Part shown: positions 11,731 to 24,058 of the stretch, in pieces
Position numbering within the stretch: position 1 is the first letter of the stretch
Layout: every line of letters starts with the position of its first letter
NCBI RefSeq assembly: GCF_025698545.1
Contig: NC_068566.1
Coordinates: 44,929,192-44,993,191 of the forward strand
Length of the DNA: 64,000 nucleotides
Source: Gossypium raimondii
Lineage: Eukaryota > Streptophyta > Magnoliopsida > Malvales > Malvaceae
Direction: 5' to 3'
Position numbers and translations under genes: made by a program
The notes under the pieces: generated by a model
The model's input: the letters and a program-made list of their open reading frames with translations, nothing else
Databases searched by the model: none
What the model was told of the DNA's origin: nothing

Positions 11731-14080
11731 ACGTAACTATGTTTTTATGGACGTCTTGTTTGAACTTACAACTGTTTTTGCCTTGCATATCTCCATATAC
11801 TGTACCTCTGTTGGTACGCCATGTTTGATGCAACCGGAGGATTTTGCTGTTTTTGCTGGGTTTTCTAGTAGATGCTGCGGATGCTCTTCTATATTATTTA
11901 GTTTATTTTTTTAAAAATTAGTAGCGAGATTAGGTCTAGAGTCTAGCTAAATGTTAGGTAATAATAACTTCGCTATTAAAATAAAAATAAAAGAAAGAAA
12001 TGGAATGGTAGGACTTGAATGTTAGGTAAGGTTATTTGCTTGATCAAAATTTACATCTGATTAATAAATAGGACTTCCCTTGTGCGAACTAGAGTTGTTC
12101 ATAGGTTGAGCTGGACAGGATTAGGTGCCTGTCTAATCTGTCCGAAAAATGGGAAGGTTTGGAGAAAACTCAAATGGAAACGTCTTTCATTTATTTTTAT
12201 TTTGTTCTTGCTTCCCTTTCCGATGGTGTTTCATTTTCAATGTTATTTAATGGTTGTGTTATATTATATATCAAGCTTGACTCTTTTGATGTTTTATAAT
12301 CCTTTTTCTACCCAATAGAAAGGGTCGAGTAAAATTATATTGAGTTTACGTTTTAAATGATGTGATATCTTTACTTTGGGTTTAGATCCAAGTATAAATA
12401 CTATAATTAGACCAAAATCAAATTTTACTTGATCAAAATGATTTGATTAAATTATGAAATTAGCTCGATTCAGTCAATTAAGTTAGTTTTAATAGTTAAC
12501 TATAATAGATTATATATCTATTTCTAAAACTATTAATGCATATGTATATATATTACTATTAATATAGTATAGATTATATTACGTGATATAATAAACAATA
12601 CATATATAATAGTTAATATATTATGTATTACTAGTATAACATATGATAGAATATTACATAAATTTATAACTATTAATGCGCATATACATATATATATATA
12701 TATATATGATATTAATCGTCCAAAATCAAAATCGATTGAACCAATTTGATTTGATTCAATTGGCTCGATTTGATCAATTAAATTGATATCTAATCATTAA
12801 CTATAATAGATGATATATTATTGCAAAATATAATAATATAGTATAGAATTATTACTAAAAGTATTAATATATGTATATATATAACTTTTTGTGCAATTAA
12901 TATTTTAACAATAAAATCATTGAATAGTATTATGTAATATAATAATATGCATTATAGTATCAATAGTTATGTATAACTTATTATATTTCAATAAATGTAT
13001 ATAATTAGTAATGTATTAAATACCATTAAAATTTTAATATCAACCGGTACAAGTCAATAAGCACCGGTATAAGTTGGTATCAGTTGAAATTAGCCAAAAT
13101 ACATCGAAATGGTCAAAACACACCCAAATCTTGATCATAAGGAACCTAAATTACTTTGTATTAATTGAGAAACTGATTGATAAGTACCAACCGATAGAGT
13201 ACCAACTACTATGATCTCTATTAAATATATATATATATATATATAATTTATGCTTTTTGTAAGACGAATTTGGATTGTGTTATTAAATATAAAAGTAAAA
13301 TAAATTATTACATTGAATTCAAAAATATTTATAATTTAGGAAATTCAAAAATATTTAAATATGTTCACTCAATTCCAAAAAATTCTTAATCTAAAAGAAT
13401 CTGAATTAAGAAAACCTAAACCTAAAAAATCCGAGTTTGAGAAAATTCAAATCCAAACTGATATGTGCTGAAAAAAATCCAAACTTGAGACATTCAGTCC
13501 GAGAAGAACCTGATCCAAGGCTACTCGAACAGTTGGTTTACCCTCCTCTAGGTATCAGTTATTTCTATGGGAGGTTTTTACCTTCAACTTCTAATTGTGA
13601 AGACGAAGTTGAGTATCACTTGCATTCCCCTTTTAAGCTTGGTTTTGGGTTTCTCCTTTCTAGAAATCCATTCCTGGTTCTCCACGAACTTGGCATCCAT
13701 GTTTTTCTTTTGTTCTTCCCACCACTGAGGTATAGAATCATTGGCAATCTTCATCATCTCCATCTCCATATATGATTGTAATGCCAACAATCAGTTTTCT
13801 CAGTTTATCTTGCAAAGAAAAGAGGAGAAATTTTGGATTTCATTCAACACAAATTCTTGTCGGTAGAATCCATACTATATCCTTAGGAGCTCATTCTTCC
13901 ATCAATTTTATCCAACTTAACAGAATCATCCTATTCCTATAGCCTTATCACCTCATTCTCCCACAACTTCACTTTTAACTTTCATCACATTCTGATCAGT
14001 CAACCACGATGTAAGGTTTGCAGAGAAGAGGATAGCTGAAACAATTTTTTTCCCTTCGGTGTTTTGAAGTTTTTTTTTCC
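11731..14080. other. Intergenic AT-rich DNA with (TA)n tracts
   Basis: No gene recognised. (TA)n microsatellites occur at about 12685-12708 and 13225-13245. At about 12090-12160 'agagttgttcataggttgagctgg' resembles the end of the GGGTCGGG-type short repeats seen at 16983 and 58770. The open frame at 13437-13775 has no protein-family signal. Confidence 0.6.
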
Positions 14081-14083
14081 CTA

Positions 14084-14425
14084 TTATTCAAGGACCTGAA
14101 ACTTTATCAAGCTTGTTATAGAGAACCTCATAACGCAATCTCGCAAGGTGAACACGATGGAACGACTTGCAAGGCCAGCTCCTCGCGAGAGAGATATGCC
14201 AATACTCCTCACAACCTTGCAAGGCGGGACATGCGAACATGTACGATGATATTTGGATACGAATCCTGTCAGAAAGATACGTTTAGGATACATGTCAAAC
14301 TTAAAGGGGAGTACATGTCGTCCTGACACCTGACTACCCTCTAAAATGTCACATCAAGTAAACCATGCCTTATAAATAAAGAAGAATCAATCCCTAGAGG
14401 AGGTAGAGAAAACAAACCTCAACAA
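14084..14425 (+). mobile_element. LTR-like fragment
   Basis: Locally GC-richer, non-coding block ending in cttataaataaagaagaatc (about 14369), then a leader-like 'cctagaggaggtagagaaaa'. The TATA box followed by an untranslated leader resembles the promoter part of a plant LTR. No paired LTR or TSD found. Confidence 0.35.
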
Positions 14426-14932
14426 AGCTTAAATTTTTAAATAAATAAATAAGTGAGACTAATTTTTTTAAAATTAAGAATGTAAGACTAAATGCGCAAA
14501 GAGTACAGAAACTAAAACAAAACTTGACCATTCTATTAGCCAAAATGTCTCATCCAGGTGCCGACGAATTTAGTCGATACTAGAATCTAAAGTTATTCTT
14601 TCCCTTCCCCCTTCCCATTCCCACAAGCATCATTTACAACACAGATGAACCTTTCAACCAGCCCAAGCAAGCAAATAATAAATAAATAAAACAAATAGGA
14701 TCACTCAAATTTATAGAAACAAAATTACATCATATGGCATAATTCAGGATTTCGTAAAAGAATTGTTCAAGGGGCAAGGATCTACAAGAATACAGGGGAA
14801 AAAAAACCAGAACACTTTTGCAAGATGGAAATTCAACTTAAACTAACTATTGTACATTATAGGGAAGGCAGAATGGAATACTGAAGCATCAATCATATTG
14901 AACAATAAACAGGGTGCTAATACCAAACAAAC

Positions 14933-16027
14933 TCAGTTCTCATTTGTTTGAGAAGCATTTCCGGATTGAGAGCTTGAAGCCGTTGAGGACGATGAATTCC
15001 CTCTGCCGGACTGTGATCCTGATGTGAACAAGCCATTGAATGGCCATGGAAATGAAAACCTTCTCCCACTTCTCCCATCCCCTTCACCCTCTTCTTCCCC
15101 ACTACCACGTCCGTGAACATTACTTTCACTTTCTCTTCTGTTGCTATTATTCCCAGGCCTCTCTGAATTGAGTTTCTGTCCAACAGCAGGTATTTGATAT
15201 CTGCAAACTGGACAAGAACTATGGATCTCCAACCATGGCAATATACACCCACTATGAAACTTATGCTTACATGGCATTTCCCTTGCTTCACTACCAGCCT
15301 CGAAATCGTCCATACACACACAACATTTCAAATTCTCCTCAATTTTCACAGTTGGCAAGGCCATGATTGCCTCTACTTGTGCTGGTGGTGTTCCATATCT
15401 TTCGGGGTCGTTTTGTGCCACTGCCAAATGCTGCAACAATATATCTAAACCAGGACCGATGAAATAATCACCTATAGAACCTATGCGGTCGGAGTTTCGG
15501 TTTTGACCACCCTGATTGGAATCATAAGAGCCCTGGACAATGATAGTCTGATTGAAAGGATTGATGAAAATTACTCCGTCCCTATCCCTATCCCTATCCC
15601 TATCCCTATCATTCTCAGAATTCTCGCCTTCAGATGCCATTCTCTCTCTAACACCTTGAAGCAGCTGCACGATCGATGCAGAGTTCCTTCTTCTATTCCT
15701 AATAATGGATTCAAGTTCTCGGTCCAAGTCAGTATCGCCTCCATGGCGAGCTTCGCCATCAGAATTCTCAGCATCCTCTTCTTCAAACTCGATACGTCTA
15801 AGTCTTCTGCGGCGACGAGGATTACCCAGCATACCTAACAAGATGGGAGCCCATAGTGAGAGTGCTCGATCAGATTGGATATGGGAATCCATGTCTGGAG
15901 CACTGTCTCTTGTACCATTGCTCATTTCTTCAATAAACCCACCTCGACAAAATGAGCATTTAATCTCAGCTTCCATGATGGGAGTAACCACTTGAGAACA
16001 CTGATAACACCAGTACCTTGCTGCCAT
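14933..16027 (-). CDS. RING-H2 E3 ubiquitin-protein ligase, zinc-ribbon/RING1-like (364 aa)
   Basis: An E3 ligase that would recruit an E2 through its RING and transfer ubiquitin to unknown substrates. The N-terminus carries a small zinc ribbon (C7-x2-C10 ... C24-x2-C27: CYQC...CSFC). A C3H2C3 RING-H2 lies at residues 235-275 (CCVCMDDF ... CKHKFHSGC ... CPVC; C235, C238, C253, H255, H258, C261, C272, C275), with the conserved Trp before the last Cys pair. Between them are an Arg/acidic patch and an Asp-Arg run at about 140-149 encoded by a CCCTAT microsatellite. The Ser/Gly-rich tail contains RFSFPWPFNG. The layout matches the plant RING1/zinc_ribbon_9 family, single coding exon as is common there. 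I start at ATG 16027; extension to 16039 would need a TTG start. Soluble, no membrane segment. Complete with no lesion. Confidence 0.93.
   Translation of the reverse strand: MAARYWCYQCSQVVTPIMEAEIKCSFCRGGFIEEMSNGTRDSAPDMDSHIQSDRALSLWAPILLGMLGNPRRRRRLRRIEFEEEDAENSDGEARHGGDTDLDRELESIIRNRRRNSASIVQLLQGVRERMASEGENSENDRDRDRDRDRDGVIFINPFNQTIIVQGSYDSNQGGQNRNSDRIGSIGDYFIGPGLDILLQHLAVAQNDPERYGTPPAQVEAIMALPTVKIEENLKCCVCMDDFEAGSEAREMPCKHKFHSGCILPWLEIHSSCPVCRYQIPAVGQKLNSERPGNNSNRRESESNVHGRGSGEEEGEGDGRSGRRFSFPWPFNGLFTSGSQSGRGNSSSSTASSSQSGNASQTNEN
15580..15610. repeat. In-frame hexanucleotide microsatellite (CCCTAT)5
   Basis: Five uninterrupted CCCTAT units within the RING gene; on the coding strand they read GAT AGG, giving Asp-Arg repeats. 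Unit gains or losses change the protein by two residues without a frameshift. It is not plant telomere repeat (CCCTAAA). Confidence 0.9.
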
Positions 16028-16980
16028 TGCTTCCTCCAATACCTGCTAGGCCTTTCCCTTTCCTATACTCCTATTTCATTAAGGTTCTGTCACAAAAAAC
16101 AGCAAATAGCATTATCAAAACCAATTACAGTCAATTAAAATGGAAAGCAATCTGCCCAAAAAGATCATTTTATTTGGAACGATTTTGCAGATCTACATAA
16201 ATAATTCTCCAGATAAAAAGTTCCAGCATATTATTTGAGGAAAAAAAAATCCTTAAGCTACACGCTTATGTAATTAGATCCAACTCCTAAACCCTTCAAA
16301 AATTCACTTCTTTCCCGTTTTCGTTTCTTTTTATCCTCAAAAAGACCATCCATACAGATTCAGAAGAACCCCAAACTAAACAACTTACAGACTTCCAAGT
16401 CTTGACAATTAAAACAGTAAAGGATCTCTTAAAGAGTATGCTCCCTGTTTTTTTGGGGGGGTGGATAAAAAATTGTTTACATGAGAAAGGGGCAACGTAC
16501 AAGGATCTGTGATTCTCAAACCAAACATGAATCTCCCCAGTGAAGGTGAAAACCCAAATCAGGGCAATAATTATAATCAACAAAACAAAAGATTTCAGAC
16601 ACCGAAACATACCGCAGAGATGTTCCGATTTCTCTTACCTTCAATTACGGCAGCAACACTTGAAGAAAAACAAGAAGAAAGAAGCAGAATGTATGGAGTC
16701 AAATGAGATGAAATGGCTACAGTTGCACTTTTTGCTTTTATTATTGTAATAACATCATCCAAACGCGTTCTCTCTCTCTCTCCTCTATTATTTTTATTAC
16801 TAATTAATTAATTCTCATTTTACCCATTTACCCTTTACTTACCTACTTGTATATATGAGAAAACCTTGACTTGATTTATTTTACCTTGTCATTCTAAAAT
16901 TTTGTTACATTTGCTTTCACATGTCAAATCAAACAACTTATATTTACATTAAAATTTTTAAACATTACTTTGATATTTAC
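16028..16980. other. 5' flank of the RING gene
   Basis: On the minus strand this is 5' UTR and promoter of the RING ligase. A (CT)-rich run at about 16767-16788 (GA-rich on the coding strand) and AT-rich DNA beyond about 16800 suggest transcription starts near 16.7-16.8 kb. A 5' UTR intron cannot be excluded. Confidence 0.4.
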
Positions 16981-16982
16981 GA

Positions 16983-17430
16983 GTAGAGTTGTTCATTGGG
17001 TCGGGTTCGAGTTGAGCTTAAGTATAATATTAATATATTTTATATTTATTTAAGTCTCAACCCACTCATATTGTTTTTAAGTTTTTAAAAATTTATTTCT
17101 ATTATATAATATAATAATTTTATACATTTTTTATTTATTGAAATTTTTATATAATCATCTTAACATTATTTTAATATTTACATTAGAGTAATATTATATA
17201 TTTAGCATAGGTTTATTGTTTTAATATGTTCTAAATTATATAATATATAAAAATAACATAATATAAAGTATTATAAATTTAAAAACGAGTCGGCTCGGGC
17301 TCGGGCCTTAAATGCTCAAGCCCGAGTCGGACCCATATTTTAAACAATTCTTTTTTTTTTTTGCCCAAGCCCTCCTACATTTTGGACAAACCTTCAAACC
17401 TAGGTAAATAGCTAACCCATAATCGAGTCT
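16983..17430. repeat. Short dispersed element with GGGTCGGG-type ends
   Basis: The left end gagttgttcattgggtcggg and the right part (tcggctcgggctcgggcc at 17290; acccataatcgag near 17420) are GC-rich, around an AT-rich core. The ends are roughly complementary (gggtcgggtt / aacccataatcgag). Elements of this look are common short non-autonomous repeats in plants. Family not determined. Confidence 0.5.
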
Positions 17431-17447
17431 ATTTACAAGTGTGTTGA

Positions 17448-17476
17448 ATAATATATATATATATATATATATATAA
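17448..17476. repeat. (TA)n microsatellite
   Basis: About 14 uninterrupted TA units in AT-rich intergenic DNA. Confidence 0.9.
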
Positions 17477-17859
17477 TTTACTATCTAATTATTTAGTGAT
17501 GATAAAAAAAATATAACTATAAACTCAACCCTTACATATACCAAGATTCCAATGATCACTTTTTAAGATTTCCTATTCCTAATCCTAATCCTCACAAAAG
17601 TCATTCAAACTACTTGCAAAGTTCCCACAACTTAGTCAATTAGCTAGTTTTTTCTCTCCATAATTCATGAATTAGTGATATGAAAGCTGTCCTTAAAATA
17701 TGTTATTATATTTATCAAATGTTGAAAGTATATTTGTAAATTGTATTATTGTGTATGGCAAGTTAATGTTAATTTTGTTGGATTATTTATTTGTAAGTAT
17801 TATTATAATTATTAGAATTGTTTGTAATAATCCAAATCTAATATTTAATTGTCTCAAGA

Positions 17860-18080
17860 TGGCAGATCAATTCATAGTGCAAATTCATTTGAATGGAAAT
17901 ATGATTTCGATTAATGATGTAATCATATTACAATCGGATACAATCTTTAACATGACCGTTAAGAGTAATCCTTTATTGGACAACATGAAAAGGAGGATCC
18001 TGAGGAAAGTCAAGGCTAGAAGTATTAACCGTATATTCAATATGAAGTATAGATTTTTTGAGGTCCATGTTAAGAACTAG
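17860..18080 (+). pseudogene. Possible remnant of a MULE-type transposase N-terminus
   Basis: The frame beginning KMADQFIVQIHLNGNM and ending KYRFFEVHV, with MKRRILRKVKARSINRIFNM between, has the rhythm of the N-terminal domain of plant Mutator-like transposases (a hydrophobic 'VQIHxGG' strand, then 'LKxKIxxKV.....I..I.YRYPV'). The match is from memory and weak. There is no downstream transposase. It is followed directly by the R1 repeat. Confidence 0.25.
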
Positions 18081-18084
18081 TACC

Positions 18085-18690
18085 CTTAGTGCAGTGATGT
18101 TGTCAAATGTATTTGTAATTTCTCAAACACATTAGATTAATAAAATTTCATCATTCACATTAATATCTTTTGTATAATGTCCCGAACGGTTTTTGCACGC
18201 AAAGCAAACTGTAAGCAAATATTAGCTTATTAATTATCTAATGTTTAATTAATATTAAATTGCATTATGTAGTTGGATCATAATGCAAGAAGGATAACTT
18301 ATATTAGTAGATAATCTAAACGGTTCATAGTTTAATCGAAATTGATCAAGTCGATTAAAAGCTATTACGTCGTCTATCAAGTCCAATGGGAGATACTGTT
18401 TTGAGTATCGGAGCGAATAACTCCCAGAAGACAGAGGCATAGATGTAACTATTTGGACTGAAACTAATACGTTGGGTGTACGATTTCTACATGATACAAC
18501 TTCACTTGCAATAGTGGAATTCATAGCCCAATAAAGGGTAAGTGATATCCTTTCATCGGCATTACATGAATGATTTATTTACTATTTGTTAATAATTGAC
18601 TTTTTCATGAAGAAATACGTAATGGTTACAATGAGATAAAATAGGATCATATTGGGTGAACAATTTTAACTCAAAGAGATTAAAGATATC
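18085..18690 (+). repeat. Dispersed repeat R1, copy 1
   Basis: Non-coding block with 'cttagtgcagtgatgttgtc', 'ttagattaataaaatttcat', 'aacttatattagtagataat', 'acgtcgtctatcaagtccaa', 'tgagtatcggagcgaataac' and 'atcggcattacatga'. The same ordered landmarks occur at 19965-20345 (+) and, inverted, at 26720-27440. Ordered non-coding landmarks shared by several copies suggest part of an LTR or untranslated region of a retroelement. Confidence 0.75.
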
Positions 18691-19960
18691 CTATAAAGTT
18701 AACAAATATATGACAAGATTGTTAGACGAGCATTTGATAAATAGTTTTCGTAATGATATATAATAAGGGAGAGTTCAATATGATACTTTAGTGGAATGAC
18801 TCAATGACTAAATAATGTCGCAATTAGTAGACGAAGAGTTGGAACTTAATTACAAATTATTTGAGCTCTAATTATATATATGTCTAATTGGTCCCTCCAC
18901 TTGCTCGGTACAAGTCTAAACAGTTTGCAATAAAATCAACATGAATAAATGAAAGCAACGAATTAGAAAAACATATCGCATGTATCACTATCCACAATGG
19001 ATGCATTTTTTCAATGTATGTAAAAGATGTCTTAGAGATTAAATTAATTTCTTGTAAATATTATTTAATTGATTGCAATCAAATAATTGTAGCTTGGAAT
19101 GGAAATTAAATCAAGTAGTCATCGTGGTCTTAGCGAACAAGTTAGTTAAATTCATTTATTCATAGATTCTAATACAGTAAAGTCGTCATGACTTTAATTA
19201 AATTAAAATTGGGTTGATAAAATAATTTAATTAGGAAATTAATTAATTTTATTTTAATTAAATAAATAAATAATATTTTCTTGAGAATATAAAATTAGTT
19301 ATTGGGTCGGTAAAATTAAATGAGTTCATTTAAAAATCGGAAAACATATATAATTAATACTAGTACAAAAATAGGTCCAAAGGCCCATCTACATAGTAAG
19401 GGACGACAAACCTAATGTTCATAAGGAGTTGTCGTCGCCACATATATCCCAATTAGGGTTTACATGTATTTTTATATTAAAATAATATTAGTTATTTACT
19501 CCTAGTTCAATTGAGACTTGTATTTTTCTCTCTATATAGAGATCATTGGGTAAGTCAAACACACACCACTTAAGCGTGAGTACAGTGTCAAAATCTAGCG
19601 TGATTTATTTTTCAAAATAAATACTTTATTTTGAGAGAGTTCACCTTTCAATTTCTAGCTTTTGAGAAATTAATAATCCACTAAATATATATATATTTTT
19701 TTTCATTTTGTGCGATTGGTTCATTAAATTAGAGCTTACACTTTAAGCATACCAGAGTTCAATAGTAGTGAAGAAAATTGTTTTGGTCAAAAGATGCGAA
19801 CCAAATAGGTTGTCTAATTCAAACCACGTGTACTAATTTGATTAGGATTTATTGCTATAAAAAAACACAACCGCTTGATTTTAGAAAAAAATTAATTTTT
19901 CACTGTGCAACCAAATTTATTTCTAAATCGAATTTTTCCAACAATTTAGTAGAAGAGGGT
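18691..19960. other. Intergenic, probably retroelement-derived
   Basis: No gene. At about 19500-19600, 'ctctctatatagagatcattgg' followed by an untranslated leader-like stretch resembles an LTR promoter. Position between two R1 copies suggests that R1 copy 1, this block and copy 2 may belong to one decayed element. Confidence 0.4.
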
Positions 19961-19964
19961 GTAA

Positions 19965-20345
19965 ATGTTAGATTTTGTGCTCTTAGTGCAGTGATTTCAT
20001 CACTATGCATGTAATTCTGTGAACAGGTTGATTAAATAAAATTTCATAATTAAATTATTACATTATTACATTATTACATGTTTATCTTGAATGATTTTTG
20101 CATTAAAATAAAAAATGAATAAACAAATATTGTTTCATTGATTACTTAAGATTTAACAAATATTAAGTTACATCATATGAAGGATTATGGTGCGAAAAGA
20201 CAAATTATATTAGTAGGTAATCTAAATAAGTTCGTAGTTCAAGGAACCAAAATGAGAAATTGATTCATGAGATTATTATGTTGTCTATTAACACTAATTA
20301 AGGAGATACATTATTTTGGGAATTAGAACGGTTTACTCGATTATC
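19965..20345 (+). repeat. Dispersed repeat R1, copy 2
   Basis: Shares with copy 1 the order gctcttagtgcagtga, gattaaataaaatttcat, caaattatattagtaggtaa, atgttgtctattaacac and aaggagatacat. More diverged and truncated after the 'ggagatac' landmark. Confidence 0.7.
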
Positions 20346-23300
20346 TAATTTGACAATACAATTAACAAAACAACACTTAAGTAAAATTTATTCTAAACCT
20401 ATGGTTTTATCTTAATTTTTGATATTTTTAATAATTCTGAAACTCCAAAATCTAAATGGGAGTTTAATTTTCTAATAACTAGTAATATTTTTATAACTTA
20501 TATATTCTTTTTATAGTTTTGCAATAATTAAAATGAATTTTGACCTTCGTTTGCTTTGAATCATCTGAATTTAGACAATTATTTGTCTAGACTCATTCTA
20601 TATGTACATTTTATTAATTTTTATAAATTATTAATATTTTTTATTTTTTACAAATTTACAATTTTACACTCATCTTGAATGATTATGGACAAATGGGCTC
20701 ATTCTAAATCTATGTATTTTATTAATTTTAAATTATTTTTATTTTCTTCTTTTTGCTAATGTGGTTGTTTGCCATATCAACACACTTAACAATCAAATTG
20801 GTTAATTGACGATTTTCATTAACGAGAGAACCTAATTGATTTTTTTATCATTGAGGTTCAATAAGATGAAACATTTTTGAAGAGCATAATTGATTTTTTT
20901 TTACTAAGGATTTTTTTCTACCCTTAAACCTTTATTAATTGAAGTTATATAGATACTGATTGATGGTAAAAGTACCATGAAAGTCCTTATATTAGGAGTC
21001 AAATTATATTTTATCTCCTCTACTCAAATAATGAACAAATTAATCTCTATACATTAAATTCAAGACCAAACTAGTACTATTAAAAATAATATTTGTACGT
21101 CGAAATGAGGTACACGACAAATCACTTCTAACTATTTGATTATTCTCTCGTCAATTTTTAACAATAGAAAAACTAAATTTCTTAATAAAAAGATCAATTT
21201 ACTCTCTTATATAATATGCTGACACTAATTTACTCGTTTTTGTGTACCATATATTCATAAATGACATTAGCAAAATGAAATGGATTCTAATTTTGTTGCT
21301 AAACGCATTGATTGGGACGCTAAACCCTCCATTATTCATGAAGATTTGAGTCCATCCATAGTGAATTTACTTAAAATAAAATATTTTGGATGAGAAAATT
21401 CCACAATGGGTCGACTCAAATCTTATCAGAAAACAACTCAGAAGTCTGGTTTTTGTAAATTCCTTGGTAGAAAAATAATTTCTTTTTCTTTCATAATACG
21501 GAAAAGAAAATGAGAAAAAATCATTCCATTTAATCACCGGTAAAAAACCTCTCACAAATCTGTCAAAATGGGAATTTAAAAAAGAAAGACAGAATGGCGC
21601 AGTATTGTTCTGCATTTCTAAAGGATTTTCCAAAACCCACTCTTTAACACACTAAACCGGACTCTTCATTCCAACTAAACCTAGAGACATCTCAAGGGCA
21701 TCCATCATACGGCATCTCAAATCTCAATGTTATGCCGTGGCAACAAGTCAATGCAAAAGCAAGTTCAAAACAGCACAATGGTAGATGTTACCACTTACCA
21801 TGCCCATGTGCTAGGCTTGGTTTCTAATCTAGACCTTAGAGCTAAGAAAGTAACTATGGCTCACTATAAACATACAAATTTGGAACTGCTTCTTAATTTG
21901 CAAAATCCTTCTTTTACTTTATTCTATTACTTACAAGATAAACTGATGATTGTCTTGTCTAACTCAGAGCTGCAGCTACATCCTGGGAAAAGAATCACTA
22001 AGCAGGAAGTTGTACAAATCCCACTCCCACCCATATCTGGGGCTGCCGAATAAATTTAAGAAGCCTCAAGACATATATAAGCGGTAATACTAAGCTGTGT
22101 TTTTCAAATATGTGCTTGAATTCGGACAATCTGAAGCACTTTTGGATCATTCTCCACCTGCAACTATTGAGTTTGGTAAAGGCGCCAAACAAAGTGATGG
22201 ACTGGCAAAACTTGAAAATATTGTAACCAATAAATTAGCAGCACAAGCTCGCATTATATACTGTTGTATAGACCACTTGACATAAAAAAGAATCACACTA
22301 ATGCAAAAAAGACTGTTGCCAAATCCATGGACAAGGTACACAAACAGTAAACAACAAATTTAACCAAACATGGGACAAGACACCACATAGAATGTTGCCA
22401 AATCCAGTAAGAAAAAGACAAGAAAAGCAGCAAAAATACAGCATTACAAACTTATAAGACCGCTACTTTTTTAACAGTTAACAAACTTGTATCACTTATT
22501 TCAATATATCTTTCCAAATGATTTTTTCAATCTTCAAATAGGAATGAAGAAATATTCCAGACTGGTTCTAACCATTTGATTTCTAATTCTTTGGTTTTTC
22601 TTAATGCATGATAGAAATATGCTAATTGAGGATTAAACTAATATAAGGTTTTGTGTTGTCAATTTACTATGAATGTTATTGTATATAATTTAGAAATTTA
22701 AGATTGTTTCATCAAATTTTAAAATAACTATGCCTCGTTTGGTTACAGCATAATAACATTAGGAAATAGCTTATTCATTACATATGTATTACAATAGTTA
22801 GTATAAATTTTAAACTTGAAATTAGAAAGATGAGTAAAAGCTCTCGTAAAAAATAAGACCTCTTCAAAATAAGCGAAAATTTTTCCTTTCCTTTACGAAA
22901 AATAAGCCATGAGAGTGGCTAAATATTACCAATTGAATTAGTTTATTGTTAAATCATATCCTAAAACATGTGTAAAAAACAGTACACCTACCAAGCATAG
23001 CATTACTATTTTGCTTATCTACCAAGCATAAAGGCTTTATGATCCTATATTTTATCTTCCATCAGTTCTATTGTATTTGAATCTAGGCTTAACTTATAAC
23101 TACCATGTAGTTTTAGATTAAATAGCTTAGGCTTAACATAAAAGTATCATCGAAAACTTTCCATCATCTCTTATGATTGCATGATGCAAACTGCAAAGTT
23201 TTACATGTGAAGCTTAGAGATATTTTCTTTTCTGCTCTTTATTTAAATTCATTTTTCTCTATTATCTCAAGTACTCAAATAACAGAATTTCCATAAGCCC

Positions 23301-23550
23301 TCATCACCTAGCAGTTCTTCATCATTTGCAATTTCCATATACCTTTTTAGACTATTTAGGGTATATTATACCAGTTGTATTTTGCTGAGCTTTCAAATGT
23401 TAGGCTTTAGTTTAACATAAAATTATCATCAGAAGTTTTCCAGCATGACTGCTATTATTATCCAATATCAAACAGCCTTTCGTGTGACTTTTAACAAGCC
23501 CAAGGTCTGAAGCTAACTTCTCCATTCTTACTCATTCAACATTCTTTTCC
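20346..23550. other. Intergenic, no gene recognised
   Basis: AT-rich with sporadic short open frames (21727-22053, 21367-21633) lacking any protein-family feature or splice-consistent partner. Nothing further supportable. Confidence 0.55.
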
Positions 23551-23557
23551 AATAACA

Positions 23558-24058
23558 GGTGCGTTTGGATATTACAAAGTAATTAGATGAAAGTGTAATT
23601 ACTAATATAGTAATTACACCCTCTTGTAATTACAAAAATTCTAGTTCCCTAGACATGTTTGATATGGTAAGCCAAAATGTATAGAAAATTATCTCCCATT
23701 AATATATATATATTTTTAGATTTTTCTAAATAAGATTAGTAAAATAACATGATTATATTTAAAAAATAAAATATATATCCTACAATTAAAATACTATTAT
23801 TATGGTATAAAAAATAACTTTTTATACTTAAATCATGTATGGACATGTTTGGAAAGCCATAAAGTAATTGCATTTGAGTATATTATATATAACAACCCAT
23901 GTAATTACTCCAGTACTTACCCTCCCTCTACGAATTGGAGTGCTCCAATTACGCTAAATTCAATGAGACCTACTAATTACATTGGTTACCAAATATAGTG
24001 TGATTACAAGCAATTACACCCAAATCCAATTACTAAGTGGCTTTCCAAATAAGTCCTA
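23558..24058. repeat. MITE-like element with long imperfect inverted ends
   Basis: The left end gtgcgtttggatattacaaa ... aagtgtaattac matches the reverse complement of the right end (acttatttggaaagccactt ... ggtgtaattgc). A third end-like motif, acatgtttggaaagccataa, occurs inside at about 23844, suggesting a composite or nested insertion. 'TTTGGA' ends resemble hAT-type MITEs. No matching 8-bp TSD was found. Confidence 0.6.

Noticed and set aside
13437..13775. 112-codon plus-strand frame
   Set aside because: No family features and no splice partners.
14917..15321. 134-codon minus-strand frame overlapping the RING gene
   Set aside because: Alternative frame of the RING exon with no family features.
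15580..15610. Interstitial telomere repeat
   Set aside because: Unit is CCCTAT, not the plant CCCTAAA, and it is coding.
15503..15995. Plus-strand frames over the RING gene containing Pro-Ile repeats
   Set aside because: Produced by the CCCTAT microsatellite read on the wrong strand.
16028..16039. N-terminal extension of the RING protein by four residues
   Set aside because: It requires a TTG start; ATG at 16027 immediately follows and gives the usual N-terminus.
21727..22341. Possible gene fragment between R1 copies and the MITE
   Set aside because: Frames on both strands are short, unconserved in character and lack exon-like structure.
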